Positions 1 to 8,999 are shown, counted from the first letter of the stretch. The stretch: 64,000 bases of DNA from Clostridia bacterium (GCA_017464305.1 JAFUDS010000005.1:167383-231382), one strand, 5' to 3'. A program made the numbers and translations. The notes: a model not told the origin generated them from the sequence alone.

Positions 1-214
1 TCCCGGTGGAGGCGGGGAGCATGGCATATTCCGCCGTCACCCAACCTTGGCCCTTTCCCTTCAGGAAGGGGGGCACAACCTCCTCCACGCTGGCGGTGCA
101 AATCACCCTGGTCCCCCCGGTGGCGATGAGGCAGCTGCCCGCCGCCGTTTTTACAAAATCGGTCTGAATGGAAATCTCCCGCTGCTGGTCCGGCTCTCTT
201 CCGTCAAAACGCAT
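1..214 (-). CDS. rph: Ribonuclease PH, N-terminal part (runs off the left edge)
   Basis: Reading the minus strand from the ATG at 214-212 gives [14 protein letters not shown], then a stretch with [13 protein letters not shown] and [18 protein letters not shown], which are diagnostic of the N-terminus of RNase PH. The enzyme trims tRNA 3' ends by phosphorolysis in the cytoplasm. About 71 codons are visible; the rest lies outside the window. A GAGGAG ribosome binding site sits at about 226-231, and a consensus promoter lies upstream at 264-292. The gene is divergent from ruvC, with repeat R1 between them. Identification is by recalled family sequence and is very secure for so short a piece. Confidence 0.93.
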   Translation of the reverse strand, partial: MRFDGREPDQQREISIQTDFVKTAAGSCLIATGGTRVICTASVEEVVPPFLKGKGQGWVTAEYAMLPASTG

Positions 215-263
215 CTCGCTTTAATCTCCTCTATTTGTCCTTATCCCGCTTTCGGAACACTTC

Positions 264-292
264 ATTTTATCGAAACCACCATAGCCTGTCAA
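264..292 (-). promoter_or_regulatory. Sigma-A type promoter of rph
   Basis: On the minus strand a perfect TTGACA (292-287) is followed after 17 bp by TAAAAT (269-264). The spacing and orientation fit transcription of rph, which starts 50 bp downstream. Confidence 0.8.
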
Positions 293-342
293 CTTGACTT
301 TTCCCCCTGTTCCAGGTACCATGACGGGTAGTTACCTATATC

Positions 343-571
343 TGTTTCGTCGTATGCGCGCGGGAGATTGCCCAGGGCTCCACCCGTTTTTCACTGAAAA
401 CAGTCCACTGGACTGTTTTCCGGGCGTGAAAAACCCCTCCGGGGCACGCTCTCGCTCCGTTCCAGACGTAGCGGCACAAAGCGGCTGTCTTCGGGCGAGC
501 CCTCGCCACCCACTAAGTGCCGACGTCTTCCAAGGGCCCCTGAGTGAAACATCCCTTCGCACGACGAAACA
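343..571. repeat. Element R, copy R1 (structured intergenic repeat)
   Basis: First of six copies of an imperfectly palindromic element. The outer arms TGTTTCGTCGT (343-353) and ACGACGAAACA (561-571) are perfect complements. Inside are a CGCGGGAG/CATCCCTTCG pair and a central hairpin in which GGCAC pairs with GTGCC and AGACGT with ACGTCT. This copy also carries a separate perfect palindrome, GAAAACAGTCC (396-406) with GGACTGTTTTC (410-420), shared only with R4. The element lies between divergent rph and ruvC and ends 36 bp before the ruvC start. Reading frames through it are not thought to be coding, because other copies do not preserve them. Confidence 0.85.
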
Positions 572-606
572 GCGCCGTAATATTGCATAGAAACGAGGCA
601 AACAGA

Positions 607-1101
607 TTGATCGTTCTTGGCATTGACCCGGGATATGCCCTGATGGGATGGGGCGTGGTGGAAAGCGTCGGCAGCCGCATGCGGCTGATTAACTATGGCT
701 GCGTGGAGACGAAGGCTGGAGTGCCGATGCAAACCCGGCTACGGACGCTGCAGCTGGGGGTTCGGGATCTGCTGCAAATCTACAAACCGGACGACGTAGC
801 CTTTGAGGAGCTGTTTTTCGCCCGCAATGTGACCACCGCCCTCATGGTGGGCGCGGCCCGCGGCGCCGCCATCATCGCCGCAGCGGAGTATACGGAAAAC
901 CTGTACGAATATACCCCCATGCAGATCAAGCAGGCCGTTACCGGATACGGCAAGGCGGATAAGAAGCAGGTCCAGCAGATGGTAAAGCTGCTGCTGAAAA
1001 TGGATACCATCCCCAAGCCGGATGACGCGGCGGACGCCATCGCCTGCGCCATCACCCATTGCCAAACCGGCCCCGCCAAATCCCAGTTCATGATGAAATA
1101 A
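607..1101 (+). CDS. ruvC: Crossover junction endodeoxyribonuclease RuvC
   Basis: RuvC cuts Holliday junctions symmetrically during recombinational repair, working with the RuvAB branch-migration motor. The 164-residue product has the RNase H-like acidic set: D7 in GIDPG, E67 in FEELFF, and D140 and D143 in PKPDDAADA, plus the conserved KQAVTGYGKADK stretch. I chose the TTG at 607 because a GAGG site lies 8 bp upstream and because this places the first Asp at residue 7, as in the family. The in-frame ATG at 544 lies inside repeat R1 and would add 21 unconserved residues. ruvA and ruvB, often adjacent in Bacillota, do not follow; the TIR island does. No terminator with a T-run follows, so read-through into the TIR gene is possible. 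Confidence 0.95.
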   Translation: MIVLGIDPGYALMGWGVVESVGSRMRLINYGCVETKAGVPMQTRLRTLQLGVRDLLQIYKPDDVAFEELFFARNVTTALMVGAARGAAIIAAAEYTENLYEYTPMQIKQAVTGYGKADKKQVQQMVKLLLKMDTIPKPDDAADAIACAITHCQTGPAKSQFMMK

Positions 1102-1187
1102 TTCGATCTGCCGTCGTAGTCAATTGCCTCCCTGTCAGGTAGGCAAAAGTTCAATGGCGAACAGCGTCGCCAGGGAGGAGAATCTTC

Positions 1188-3632
1188 TTGAGCACATCGG
1201 AAAAAAAGCATGTTTTCATCAGCTATAAATCAGATGAGTTCGATACAGCCAATTGGGTTCGGTCTATTCTGGAAACAAATGGCATTTCATGCTGGATGGC
1301 TCCCAGGGATATCCCAGGCGGTTCCAGTTACGCCGCAGAAATACCCGCGGCGATCCGCTCCTGCCGTGTATTCGTTGTCATTCTCTCTCAAAAGGCCCAA
1401 GAATCCACTTGGGTACCCAAAGAACTGGATATCGCCATTAATCATCATAAGATCATCATGCCCTTTATGCTGGAGGATTTCCAACTACGGGATGATTTTA
1501 ATTTTTACCTGTCAAACGTACAGCGATACGCAGCTTACGAAAACAAGTCCCGCGCCATGGAGCGAATGATCCGAGAAATCCAGGCGATTCTCGAAGTGTA
1601 CCCGAACAGCCAACCCATCATCCGACAGGAAACATCAAAACAAAACAAGCCCCCGTCTGCCACTCAACAAAAAAGAATCAAACAATGGATCATCATTTCC
1701 GCTTGTCTTACGCTGCTCATCTGCGGCGGAATATTCGGGCGTTTCGTTCTTTCTCCCACAGGGGAGTCCAGGAGCCATTCGAGAGAAGGAACAGAGCCGG
1801 CACAGATGGCCGAAGAATCCCTTCCCGCAGACCTGATTGACCAACTGTATCACATCACGGTCATCGCGCCTGAACGTATGACCGTGAAAAATTTCAACAC
1901 CGCCAAAAAAATACTGAACGGTAGAATCGAATTGTTCTCCGACGGAAAATCCTATCAGTTAGAAGAGCAGGAGGATCGATTAGATTTGTTTCTTCCAGTG
2001 GATTCCTTTGCCATGGAAACCATCGAGACCGCCCTTCGATGCTACATCACCAGAGCGATTAATTTATACATGATAGACAACGCCCTCGACTCCAGGGTAA
2101 TTCCGATTTCCCGGAATGATCTGGCCAGTGTGGCCCTGCACACAGGCACGATTCCTGGAGTAGATGCCGCATCATACGGAGTAACTGATCCAGAATACCA
2201 GTACATTACGATGGAACTAACAGATGATTTTGTTTCAGAAAACAAAGAAACCTATGAAGGATGGGAAGAACTGACCTTTGCGCAGGATGTAGTTGAGTTT
2301 CCAGACAGCTATGCTCGATACTACACTTTCCCTTCTGGAGACAGCAAAACATTCTATGTGCTGAACAATGATCTGGGCGGAAAATATAGCGAATTGGTTG
2401 TCTATAACCTGACGCACGAGAGTCTTTCTGAAAGCTTCCGGTTTATGGTCGACGCAAACTACCAAGTCACCTGGGAAACAGCTACAGAGCACAAATCCGA
2501 CTGGGGAACCCTGCAGCGCGAGTATCAGGAGTTTACAGAAGGAACTATTACATTCACTCTTTCCTCGGGGAACATATCCATGGGCGAACTGATTGACGAG
2601 TGCACCGCTTTAAAACTACGGCTGGATGTGTTAGGAAATCCATACGCATTTGGACTCAGCAGCTACGGGGATGGCTACCTCATCGCGATAAAAACCAAAC
2701 CAGACCGAATTAATCAGCATATCATCGACCTGATGCGGAAGAGCATCTACCCCAAAGTCCGTTCCTTAACCTATGAAGATCTCGGTCTGAGCGCAAGGAG
2801 CGTGATTCTGAAAGAAAAGGAATCAGGCAAGTATTCGCTGCAACTGGAAGGTCATGGAGCGGATTCTTCTAACAGAGCAAAGCTGCAAGCCACGCTGGCT
2901 CTGAGCCAACAGGTAAACGAAGAAGTGTATTTCTATATCAATGATCTGCCACTTTTCCCGATGAAAGATGTCCTCTATCATGATGACACCGCTGTCATCG
3001 ATGTCGCGAATTATTGCTTTATACGGGATGGCAAGATCACGCTGGAACCAATCACCGCAGAAAATCAATGGTATGTGAATTACATCAAAACACTGCTCGA
3101 AACAGAATCCTCCATGAAAGCCACTCTTTCCTATGACGCAATGCAAATGAACCCCGACAGTCAAGGTATTTTGCCAACTGAGGAAGAACTGTCGCCATCC
3201 CTGTACTCCAATGCGTCCCAATTGGAAAACATCGTCCGTCAAAGTTGGTCCCAGGCCAGCACATCCTATGATTCAGGTTTCCTCTCCGTTTTTCTCCATC
3301 TTTCTCTGGATGATCGTTTTATCAGCCGATCTGTCCATCTAACTGAAGAAATCTTCCATGCGCTGAAAGGAAAAGATCTTTACCTTACAGAAATCGGCTT
3401 CTATCTCATTGATGAAGAGGGCGAAGAGAGAGCCCGCATCTTCCTCCAAAGGTCATATCTTGAACCCCAAGCCACCGGTGAAGTTTTACCCGAGTCTGAT
3501 ACTGACAACTTCCATTATTACGGCATTATGAAAAATGGCATGATTGACGATTATCGCCAGCCGATGCTTGATGCATTAGAGGCGTCAGAATTCTATCAAA
3601 CCCATCGAACGGACTATTCCGTGATCTACTAA
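1188..3632 (+). CDS. Membrane TIR-domain protein with a large extracytoplasmic region
   Basis: The 814-residue product begins with a TIR domain of the bacterial TIR_2 type (about residues 7-130), recognised from HVFISYKSDEFD, CWMAPRDIPGG, VFVVILS and TWVPKELDIA. E79 in PKEL is at the position of the NADase catalytic glutamate of active TIR domains. One transmembrane helix (about 167-187) follows, leaving about 625 residues outside the cell. That region contains two stretches (about 215-300 and 440-530) that weakly resemble the SecD P1 head fold; this is inference. Bacterial TIR domains hydrolyse NAD+ or make cyclic ADP-ribose isomers, but whether this one is active is not known. The TTG start at 1188 follows a GGGAGGAG site. 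Base composition is clearly more A+T-rich than ruvC or ftsH. The RyR-domain gene follows 117 bp later on the same strand, suggesting a joint function. Confidence 0.85.
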   Translation: MSTSEKKHVFISYKSDEFDTANWVRSILETNGISCWMAPRDIPGGSSYAAEIPAAIRSCRVFVVILSQKAQESTWVPKELDIAINHHKIIMPFMLEDFQLRDDFNFYLSNVQRYAAYENKSRAMERMIREIQAILEVYPNSQPIIRQETSKQNKPPSATQQKRIKQWIIISACLTLLICGGIFGRFVLSPTGESRSHSREGTEPAQMAEESLPADLIDQLYHITVIAPERMTVKNFNTAKKILNGRIELFSDGKSYQLEEQEDRLDLFLPVDSFAMETIETALRCYITRAINLYMIDNALDSRVIPISRNDLASVALHTGTIPGVDAASYGVTDPEYQYITMELTDDFVSENKETYEGWEELTFAQDVVEFPDSYARYYTFPSGDSKTFYVLNNDLGGKYSELVVYNLTHESLSESFRFMVDANYQVTWETATEHKSDWGTLQREYQEFTEGTITFTLSSGNISMGELIDECTALKLRLDVLGNPYAFGLSSYGDGYLIAIKTKPDRINQHIIDLMRKSIYPKVRSLTYEDLGLSARSVILKEKESGKYSLQLEGHGADSSNRAKLQATLALSQQVNEEVYFYINDLPLFPMKDVLYHDDTAVIDVANYCFIRDGKITLEPITAENQWYVNYIKTLLETESSMKATLSYDAMQMNPDSQGILPTEEELSPSLYSNASQLENIVRQSWSQASTSYDSGFLSVFLHLSLDDRFISRSVHLTEEIFHALKGKDLYLTEIGFYLIDEEGEERARIFLQRSYLEPQATGEVLPESDTDNFHYYGIMKNGMIDDYRQPMLDALEASEFYQTHRTDYSVIY

Positions 3633-3749
3633 CCTCTTCGATGCTGCGGCCGTCAGCCATGAACGAGTCTCAACCGTTTTGGATTTTACTAAAATCATGA
3701 CCCTGCTCTGTCCAACCCTGGTACAGAGCCCGCTGAAAGGAGCCTTATT

Positions 3750-5174
3750 GTGAGCATAAAAGGAAAACAGCTATTCCGCGGATTCCTATTTTCCCTTCCT
3801 CTGATCATCGGGACCATCGGGTTGAAAATCAGCGGTGAATCCCTTTTGAACTCAATGTTTGATACCGTGACCATGTACGCGCTTAACTATGGAACGGAGC
3901 CAGTCAACCAGCTGGTGGAAATTGCGCGGTGGACAGCCCCACTCGCCACAGCGACGGGAATTATTCTGATGATTCAGCCAGTTCTCCGGGCGCTGCACGC
4001 AAAATTACTGTCTCTGCGCAAAGAGTCTATCGCTGTATATGGAGACCCTGCGCTCTTCCATCGTCTCCAGGCAAAGTATCCCGTCATTCAAGGGGATCAG
4101 GAATTGTTATCTGCCCATACTTATCTTCTTTTTGGAGAGGAGCAGGAAAATCTGGATTTTTATCAGGAGCATCTTGCAGCCCTATGTAATCATGAAGTTT
4201 ATCTTCGTTGCGCTTCCCTTCCTTCTCAAATGATACAAAATCCCCGCTTACATCTGTACAACCCTGAAGAAACAGCTGCCCGACTCTATTGGAAACAGCG
4301 GAATTTAATTTCCCTTTTCCAATCTCATCATTTCACACTTAATATTGTTATCATTGGCTTTGGACGCATCGGAGAAGAACTCCTTTTCTGGGGACTTCAA
4401 AACAACATCTTTTCACCAGATCAATCCATTGCCTATCATGTTTTCGGGGAAGAAAACGGATATCGGCTGCTGCATCCCGGTTTGAACAAGATCAGCGACG
4501 CCATACAGTTTTACTCCCCGGCCTGGTGGGAGCAACTGTCCTTGCTTCAGCAGGCCGATCGAATTATCATCTGCCAACAGGAAAACCAGATACAGACCGT
4601 TCAGAAGCTGTTATCCGCCCTACCCGGTAAGGATCTGGACATCTGGGCCTCACATGTAAAAACTTTCACGCTCTGTGAGGAACAGAAACGGCTCAAATTA
4701 TTCGACTGGAAAGAAGAAGCGCTACGCCCCGAATACATTTTTGACGCCACCACCTTATGCCGAGCCAAAGCAATCAGTTTACGATACGCACAGCTCTACA
4801 GTCAGAATTCGACCTCTACGCTGGATATAGAAACCGAATGGATGAAGCTCAGTTCCTTTGCGCGCTATTCCAACATCAGCAGCGCGGATTATCACGAGAT
4901 TCGCCTCCGCATGATGCAATCCGCAGGTCTTTCCACAGATGGCAGCAACTTGACAAATGATCAGCTCGAACAGCTCAGTGAACTAGAGCACATCCGATGG
5001 TGCCGTTTTCATTTCCTGAACAACTGGAAATACGGAAAGCCCTTGAAAGGCGCGACAAAAGATTCTCTTCTTCGAATTCATCAAGATCTTCTTCCCTACG
5101 CTGAACTAAGCGATGCCGAAAAAGAGAAGGATCGTGAAGCCATCCGTGTGCTTCTGAGTGTGCGAGAATACTAA
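3750..5174 (+). CDS. Two-helix membrane protein with TrkA_N-like nucleotide-binding and RyR domains
   Basis: The 474-residue product has two predicted transmembrane helices (about 9-28 and 62-84). A cytoplasmic Rossmann-like TrkA_N region follows, marked by IVIIGFGRIGEE at about 199-210. The C-terminal RyR (ryanodine receptor) domain at about 408-470 is marked by LEHIRWCRF, NNWKYG and LSDAEKEKDREAI. RyR domains in bacteria occur alongside TrkA_N, TIR and other nucleotide-signalling modules and have been proposed, from comparative genomics, to act in conflict and nucleotide-sensing systems; no ligand is proven. The GTG start at 3750 follows AAAGGAG. A GCTCTGT/ACAGAGC hairpin (3705-3729) lies just before the ribosome binding site. 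Its likely role, an effector or sensor for a nucleotide made by the upstream TIR protein, is inference. The gene ends 9 bp from the convergent transglutaminase gene. Confidence 0.8.
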   Translation: MSIKGKQLFRGFLFSLPLIIGTIGLKISGESLLNSMFDTVTMYALNYGTEPVNQLVEIARWTAPLATATGIILMIQPVLRALHAKLLSLRKESIAVYGDPALFHRLQAKYPVIQGDQELLSAHTYLLFGEEQENLDFYQEHLAALCNHEVYLRCASLPSQMIQNPRLHLYNPEETAARLYWKQRNLISLFQSHHFTLNIVIIGFGRIGEELLFWGLQNNIFSPDQSIAYHVFGEENGYRLLHPGLNKISDAIQFYSPAWWEQLSLLQQADRIIICQQENQIQTVQKLLSALPGKDLDIWASHVKTFTLCEEQKRLKLFDWKEEALRPEYIFDATTLCRAKAISLRYAQLYSQNSTSTLDIETEWMKLSSFARYSNISSADYHEIRLRMMQSAGLSTDGSNLTNDQLEQLSELEHIRWCRFHFLNNWKYGKPLKGATKDSLLRIHQDLLPYAELSDAEKEKDREAIRVLLSVREY

Positions 5175-5183
5175 GGAACCGCG

Positions 5184-6827
5184 TTATTTCTGCATCATCA
5201 CTTTCCAGCAATTAAACTCTGGAATCCTAACATACCGACCCGCGTCTCTGAAGCCTGCTCGGACAATATACTGCGCCAGCTTTTGCGGGCTGTCAATCAG
5301 CGATGGATCCGTCAAATAAACGTAAAAAACACTCAACTTGTCCTTCCGCGCTTGTCGGAACACATGCTGTAATTCCTTTTTTGAACCGCACCTATATTCG
5401 TGTATATTATCCGCCCTGTGAACGTCAGTAATGATCGCCAACTCCGGAGACATATCCCGATTCCATCGGTAATAATAATCCGCCCGATCCAGACCAACCA
5501 TGCAGTGGCTATATTCCAACGGATTCCCTTTTGCATTCTGATCCCATGTGGCATCCAGCGCAGTCCATCTTCCATCAATTTGCACCAAATTCCACAGATG
5601 ATTTGACGACGCCAGGTCCCCCTTTTCCTGTCCCGGAAGGTTGCTGCATCCGTACTGATACCTTACCTTCAACCCTGCTAATCCGGCGCACAAATAGAAA
5701 GCATCCGCGTACCCATCACAGTTTGCTTCTCCGTTCAGCAGCGGTCCTATCGCGCAGTCATCCTCATCCGTTGTCTCATCAATAGTATAAACTGTTCGCC
5801 GACCGATGGCCTCGGAAATCGCCAGCGCCATATTCCCCTGATGATGAGTCGGTATGCCCTGAAGCAAATCCCGCGCGGCCTGCAAGGTTAATTTTTCACG
5901 CACAGAGAGCCTGCTTTCCTGTTTCATCCTAACTAACTGTAAAATACGAAATCCAGGATAATAGTTCAAGTACCGCAGGCTGACATGCCCCTGAATAGGA
6001 TTAGTATGCATATGAAACATGCGCACTCCCGCATGCTGAGTCAAGTCCACGCTTCGAGGGATTCTCTTTCCAGCATTGTTTAGAATTCCCTCTTGAAGCT
6101 GTTTGATCAGCTGTGGATGGCATATAAACTCAATCATCTCCGGAAGCTTTGCCGTTGATTGTTCCACATATTGAATAATACTCTGCAGGCTGTCTAAAAC
6201 GGGTAGTTTCGCATTTGTACTTTGAGCTTTTGAAAAATCTACAGGCTTTTTCTGCTCTTTTCTTGAAGGTTGATACTTTGCCGTTTGTTGGGTTGCAGCG
6301 GATCTCTGGTAGGACGGCTGCTCCTTCGGGCAGCTCACGAAAAGCTTCTCCCCGCTGACACTTTGATAGAAGGATATAGCTGTATATCTGATCATTCCCT
6401 GTTCCGGATACAACGTGTATTCGCTCCGGATAACCCCCGCTGTCCCTTCCGCCAACCTTATTCCCTGCCAGTTATTCTCCGATATCGCGTCCATCAAGGG
6501 TTGGGAAAGCACAATCCGAAATGTTTCTCCTGTGTTTTTTTCCATATTCCGCAAGGTTTGTATCAATTCTTCTCTGGTTTGAGAGTAAAATACAGGCTCT
6601 GCGCAGGGAAACAGCTGATGGATTTTCAGATAGCCTTCTTCCACATTGATTCGGGCAAAGGGTTCATATCCAGCCCGTGCTAAAAGGCGAATCAGCGGAA
6701 GCCCATTTTCGACCGTCATCTGTTTCATCATCAACGGTGGAAGCCGCATATCGATTTCATTCAGCCCTTGCTGGAAACAGGTGCGAAAATACTCCACCAT
6801 TTCCCTGCTCATGGCTTCATCCATCAC
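5184..6827 (-). CDS. Transglutaminase-like (papain-fold) protein
   Basis: The C-terminal third carries a transglutaminase-like Cys-His-Asp triad: C370 in GEANCDGYADAF, H410 in SSNHLWNLVQIDGRW and D425 in ALDATWDQ. The family uses this triad to cleave or join amide bonds. The first 165 residues and residues about 210-305 look like two diverged copies of one alpha/beta module, joined by a polar linker rich in Gln, Lys and Ser. There is no signal peptide, so the protein appears cytoplasmic (547 residues). GTG at 6827 is directly followed by ATG, both after a GGGGG site that overlaps the stop of the upstream small gene, so the two are translationally linked. The gene is convergent with the RyR gene and shares the island's A+T-rich composition. 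Substrate and role are not known. Confidence 0.75.
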   Translation of the reverse strand: MMDEAMSREMVEYFRTCFQQGLNEIDMRLPPLMMKQMTVENGLPLIRLLARAGYEPFARINVEEGYLKIHQLFPCAEPVFYSQTREELIQTLRNMEKNTGETFRIVLSQPLMDAISENNWQGIRLAEGTAGVIRSEYTLYPEQGMIRYTAISFYQSVSGEKLFVSCPKEQPSYQRSAATQQTAKYQPSRKEQKKPVDFSKAQSTNAKLPVLDSLQSIIQYVEQSTAKLPEMIEFICHPQLIKQLQEGILNNAGKRIPRSVDLTQHAGVRMFHMHTNPIQGHVSLRYLNYYPGFRILQLVRMKQESRLSVREKLTLQAARDLLQGIPTHHQGNMALAISEAIGRRTVYTIDETTDEDDCAIGPLLNGEANCDGYADAFYLCAGLAGLKVRYQYGCSNLPGQEKGDLASSNHLWNLVQIDGRWTALDATWDQNAKGNPLEYSHCMVGLDRADYYYRWNRDMSPELAIITDVHRADNIHEYRCGSKKELQHVFRQARKDKLSVFYVYLTDPSLIDSPQKLAQYIVRAGFRDAGRYVRIPEFNCWKVMMQK

Positions 6828-6838
6828 CTATTCCCCCT

Positions 6839-7051
6839 TCAGGTCTTCCCCTTGATCCTGTTTTTCTCCGCCTTTTTATCTGAAATCTTACCACCAATCC
6901 AAAGAAGAAGGGTGCCGAGCAGCGCAAGGATGATTCCAGGTAGGATCTCTTTCTCTTCTATCGCGATCAACAGTCCAGACAGCAGAAACCCTGTGCCCAA
7001 TAGAGACACTACTGTTGCCAAGAATGAATTTCTGTACCACACTACCTTCAT
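6839..7051 (-). CDS. Small two-helix membrane protein
   Basis: This 70-residue product has two hydrophobic helices (about 10-31 and 38-55) separated by a short acidic turn, and a Lys-rich C-terminus (KKAEKNRIKGK), so both ends should be cytoplasmic. I chose the ATG at 7051 because GGGGAGG lies 6 bp upstream; the ATG at 7066 has no such site. The stop overlaps the ribosome binding site of the transglutaminase-like gene, 11 bp upstream of that gene's start, which makes them a two-gene unit. I do not recognise the family. A partner that anchors or regulates the transglutaminase-like protein is a guess from the arrangement. Confidence 0.6.
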   Translation of the reverse strand: MKVVWYRNSFLATVVSLLGTGFLLSGLLIAIEEKEILPGIILALLGTLLLWIGGKISDKKAEKNRIKGKT

Positions 7052-7136
7052 TTGCGTCCTCCCCATATTCTACGGTACGAAAGCGGAAATTTGATCATCC
7101 TCATGAAACGCGACATAGACTCGCTCTTGCTTTCAA

Positions 7137-8999
7137 CTATGCCAGCACTGTTTCCTCCGGTTGAGCGTTCAAAATCCTCATAAACTCCTCCCCCGTGATG
7201 GTTTCCTGCTTCAGCAGGAACGCCGCCAGCTCGTGGAGCTTTGCCTCATTTTCCCGCAGAATCTGGTCCGCCTTGCTCCGGGCCTGCTTCACCAGGCTCA
7301 CCACCTGATCGTCGATCTTCTCGGAATAGGCCGGGCTGCAGGCCAGGGAGGTATCCCCGCCCAGATACTGATTGGTCACCGTTTCCATAGCGACCATGCC
7401 AAATTCGCCCATTCCGTATCGGGTAATCATCCCCCGAGCCAGCTTGGTAGCCTTCTCGATGTCGTTGGAGGCGCCAGTGGTAATAGAATGGAAGATCAGC
7501 TGCTCCGCCGCCTGGCCCCCTGTCAGGGTGACGATCTTGTTCAGCAGCTCCTCCCGGCTCATCAGGTAATGCTCATCCTCGTCCACCTGCATGGTATATC
7601 CCAGGGCGCCGGAGGTCCGGGGGATGATGGTAATCTTCGTCACCGGAGCGGAATGAGTCTGCATAGCCGCCACCAGGGCATGGCCGATCTCATGGTAGGA
7701 TACGATTCGCTTCTCATTCTCAGACATTACGGCGTTCTTCCGCTGATAGCCGGCGATGACCGTCTCCACGCTTTCCATCAGGTCTCCCTGGCTGACCTCG
7801 CTGCGTCCCAGCCGAACCGCCCGCAGAGCTGCCTCGTTGATGATGTTGGCCAAGTCCGCGCCGGAAGCGCCGGAGGTGGCCCGGGCGATCTCCTTCAGAT
7901 CGATGCCGCTTTCGCATTTCACGTTCTTCGCGTGCACCCGCAGAATCGCCTCCCGGCCCTGCAGGTCCGGCAGCTCCACCGGCACCCGCCGGTCAAAGCG
8001 CCCCGGCCGCAGCAGGGCAGGATCCAGGCTCTCCGGCCGGTTGGTGGCCGCCAGAATCACCACGCCCTTCTTGCCGTCGAAGCCGTCCATCTCCGTCAGC
8101 AGCTGGTTCAAGGTCTGCTCCCGCTCGTCGTTGCCGCCGATGGCGCCGGCCCCGTCCCGCTTCTTGCCGATGGTATCAATTTCGTCGATAAACACAATGC
8201 AGGGCGCCTTTTCATTGGCCTGCTTGAACAGATCCCGCACCTTGGCGGCGCCCATGCCCACGAACATCTCCACAAATTCCGATCCGGAGATGGAGAAGAA
8301 GGGCACCTTCGCCTCCCCGGCCACCGCCTTGGCCAGCAGGGTCTTGCCCGTGCCGGGAGGGCCCACCAGCAGTGCCCCCTTGGGCAGCTTCGCGCCGATG
8401 CCGGCGTACTTGTCCGGATGCTCCAGGAAGTCCACGATTTCCTTCAAGGCATCCTTGGCCTCTTCCTCCCCCGCCACGTCCGCAAAGGTGACGCCGGTTT
8501 CCTTGTCCGCCACGATCTTGGCGTTGGCCTTGCCGAAGGACAGGGCGTTCATGCCCCCGCCCATGCGCTTTGTCAGCTGGTTGCTCAGCAGATGGCCCAG
8601 GCCCCAGAAGATGGCGATGGGCAAAATCCAGCTGAACACGAAGGACAGCAGGGTGTTATTCTGGGTCGGAATCGACGCGCTGAAACGAACCCCCGCGTTT
8701 TGCAGCCGGGTGATCAGCCCGTCATCCGGGAAAACCGCCGTCTTGTACAACTCCTCCTGCCCCTGGTCGTTGGTGGCCACAAAGATGATCTGGTCCGCCT
8801 CCTGCTCCAGGGAAACCTCGCTGACCCGGCCCGCGTCCACCCAGGTCAGAAAATCGCTGTATCCGACCACCTGAATTTGCCGCGCCATCATCGTAGGAAA
8901 GATGAAGGCGTTCAGCAGCAGCACGATCGTCGTTACGATCACCACATAGAAGATCAACGGCCTTTTCGCGTTGTGATCTCCATCATTGTTTTCAAACAT
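7137..8999 (-). CDS. ftsH: ATP-dependent zinc metalloprotease FtsH
   Basis: FtsH is the membrane-anchored AAA+ protease that extracts and degrades misfolded membrane proteins and some soluble regulators. The 620-residue product has two transmembrane helices (about 16-36 and 117-136) around an external domain. It has Walker A GPPGTGKT (213-220), Walker B IVFIDEID (268-275), the second region of homology ending RPGRFDRR, and the zinc motif HEIGH (436-440), with a distal Asp ligand in [11 protein letters not shown]. The ATG at 8999 follows AGGAGAGGA. Upstream a good TATAAT (9061-9056, minus strand) has only a weak -35 box. It marks the right border of the accessory island. Confidence 0.97.
   Translation of the reverse strand: MFENNDGDHNAKRPLIFYVVIVTTIVLLLNAFIFPTMMARQIQVVGYSDFLTWVDAGRVSEVSLEQEADQIIFVATNDQGQEELYKTAVFPDDGLITRLQNAGVRFSASIPTQNNTLLSFVFSWILPIAIFWGLGHLLSNQLTKRMGGGMNALSFGKANAKIVADKETGVTFADVAGEEEAKDALKEIVDFLEHPDKYAGIGAKLPKGALLVGPPGTGKTLLAKAVAGEAKVPFFSISGSEFVEMFVGMGAAKVRDLFKQANEKAPCIVFIDEIDTIGKKRDGAGAIGGNDEREQTLNQLLTEMDGFDGKKGVVILAATNRPESLDPALLRPGRFDRRVPVELPDLQGREAILRVHAKNVKCESGIDLKEIARATSGASGADLANIINEAALRAVRLGRSEVSQGDLMESVETVIAGYQRKNAVMSENEKRIVSYHEIGHALVAAMQTHSAPVTKITIIPRTSGALGYTMQVDEDEHYLMSREELLNKIVTLTGGQAAEQLIFHSITTGASNDIEKATKLARGMITRYGMGEFGMVAMETVTNQYLGGDTSLACSPAYSEKIDDQVVSLVKQARSKADQILRENEAKLHELAAFLLKQETITGEEFMRILNAQPEETVLA

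Noticed and set aside
332-601. Short frames within and across element R copies
   Set aside because: They are not preserved between copies, whereas base pairing is; the element behaves as non-coding.
544-606. Upstream ATG extension of ruvC
   Set aside because: Lies in repeat R1, has no ribosome binding site, and adds residues not seen in RuvC.
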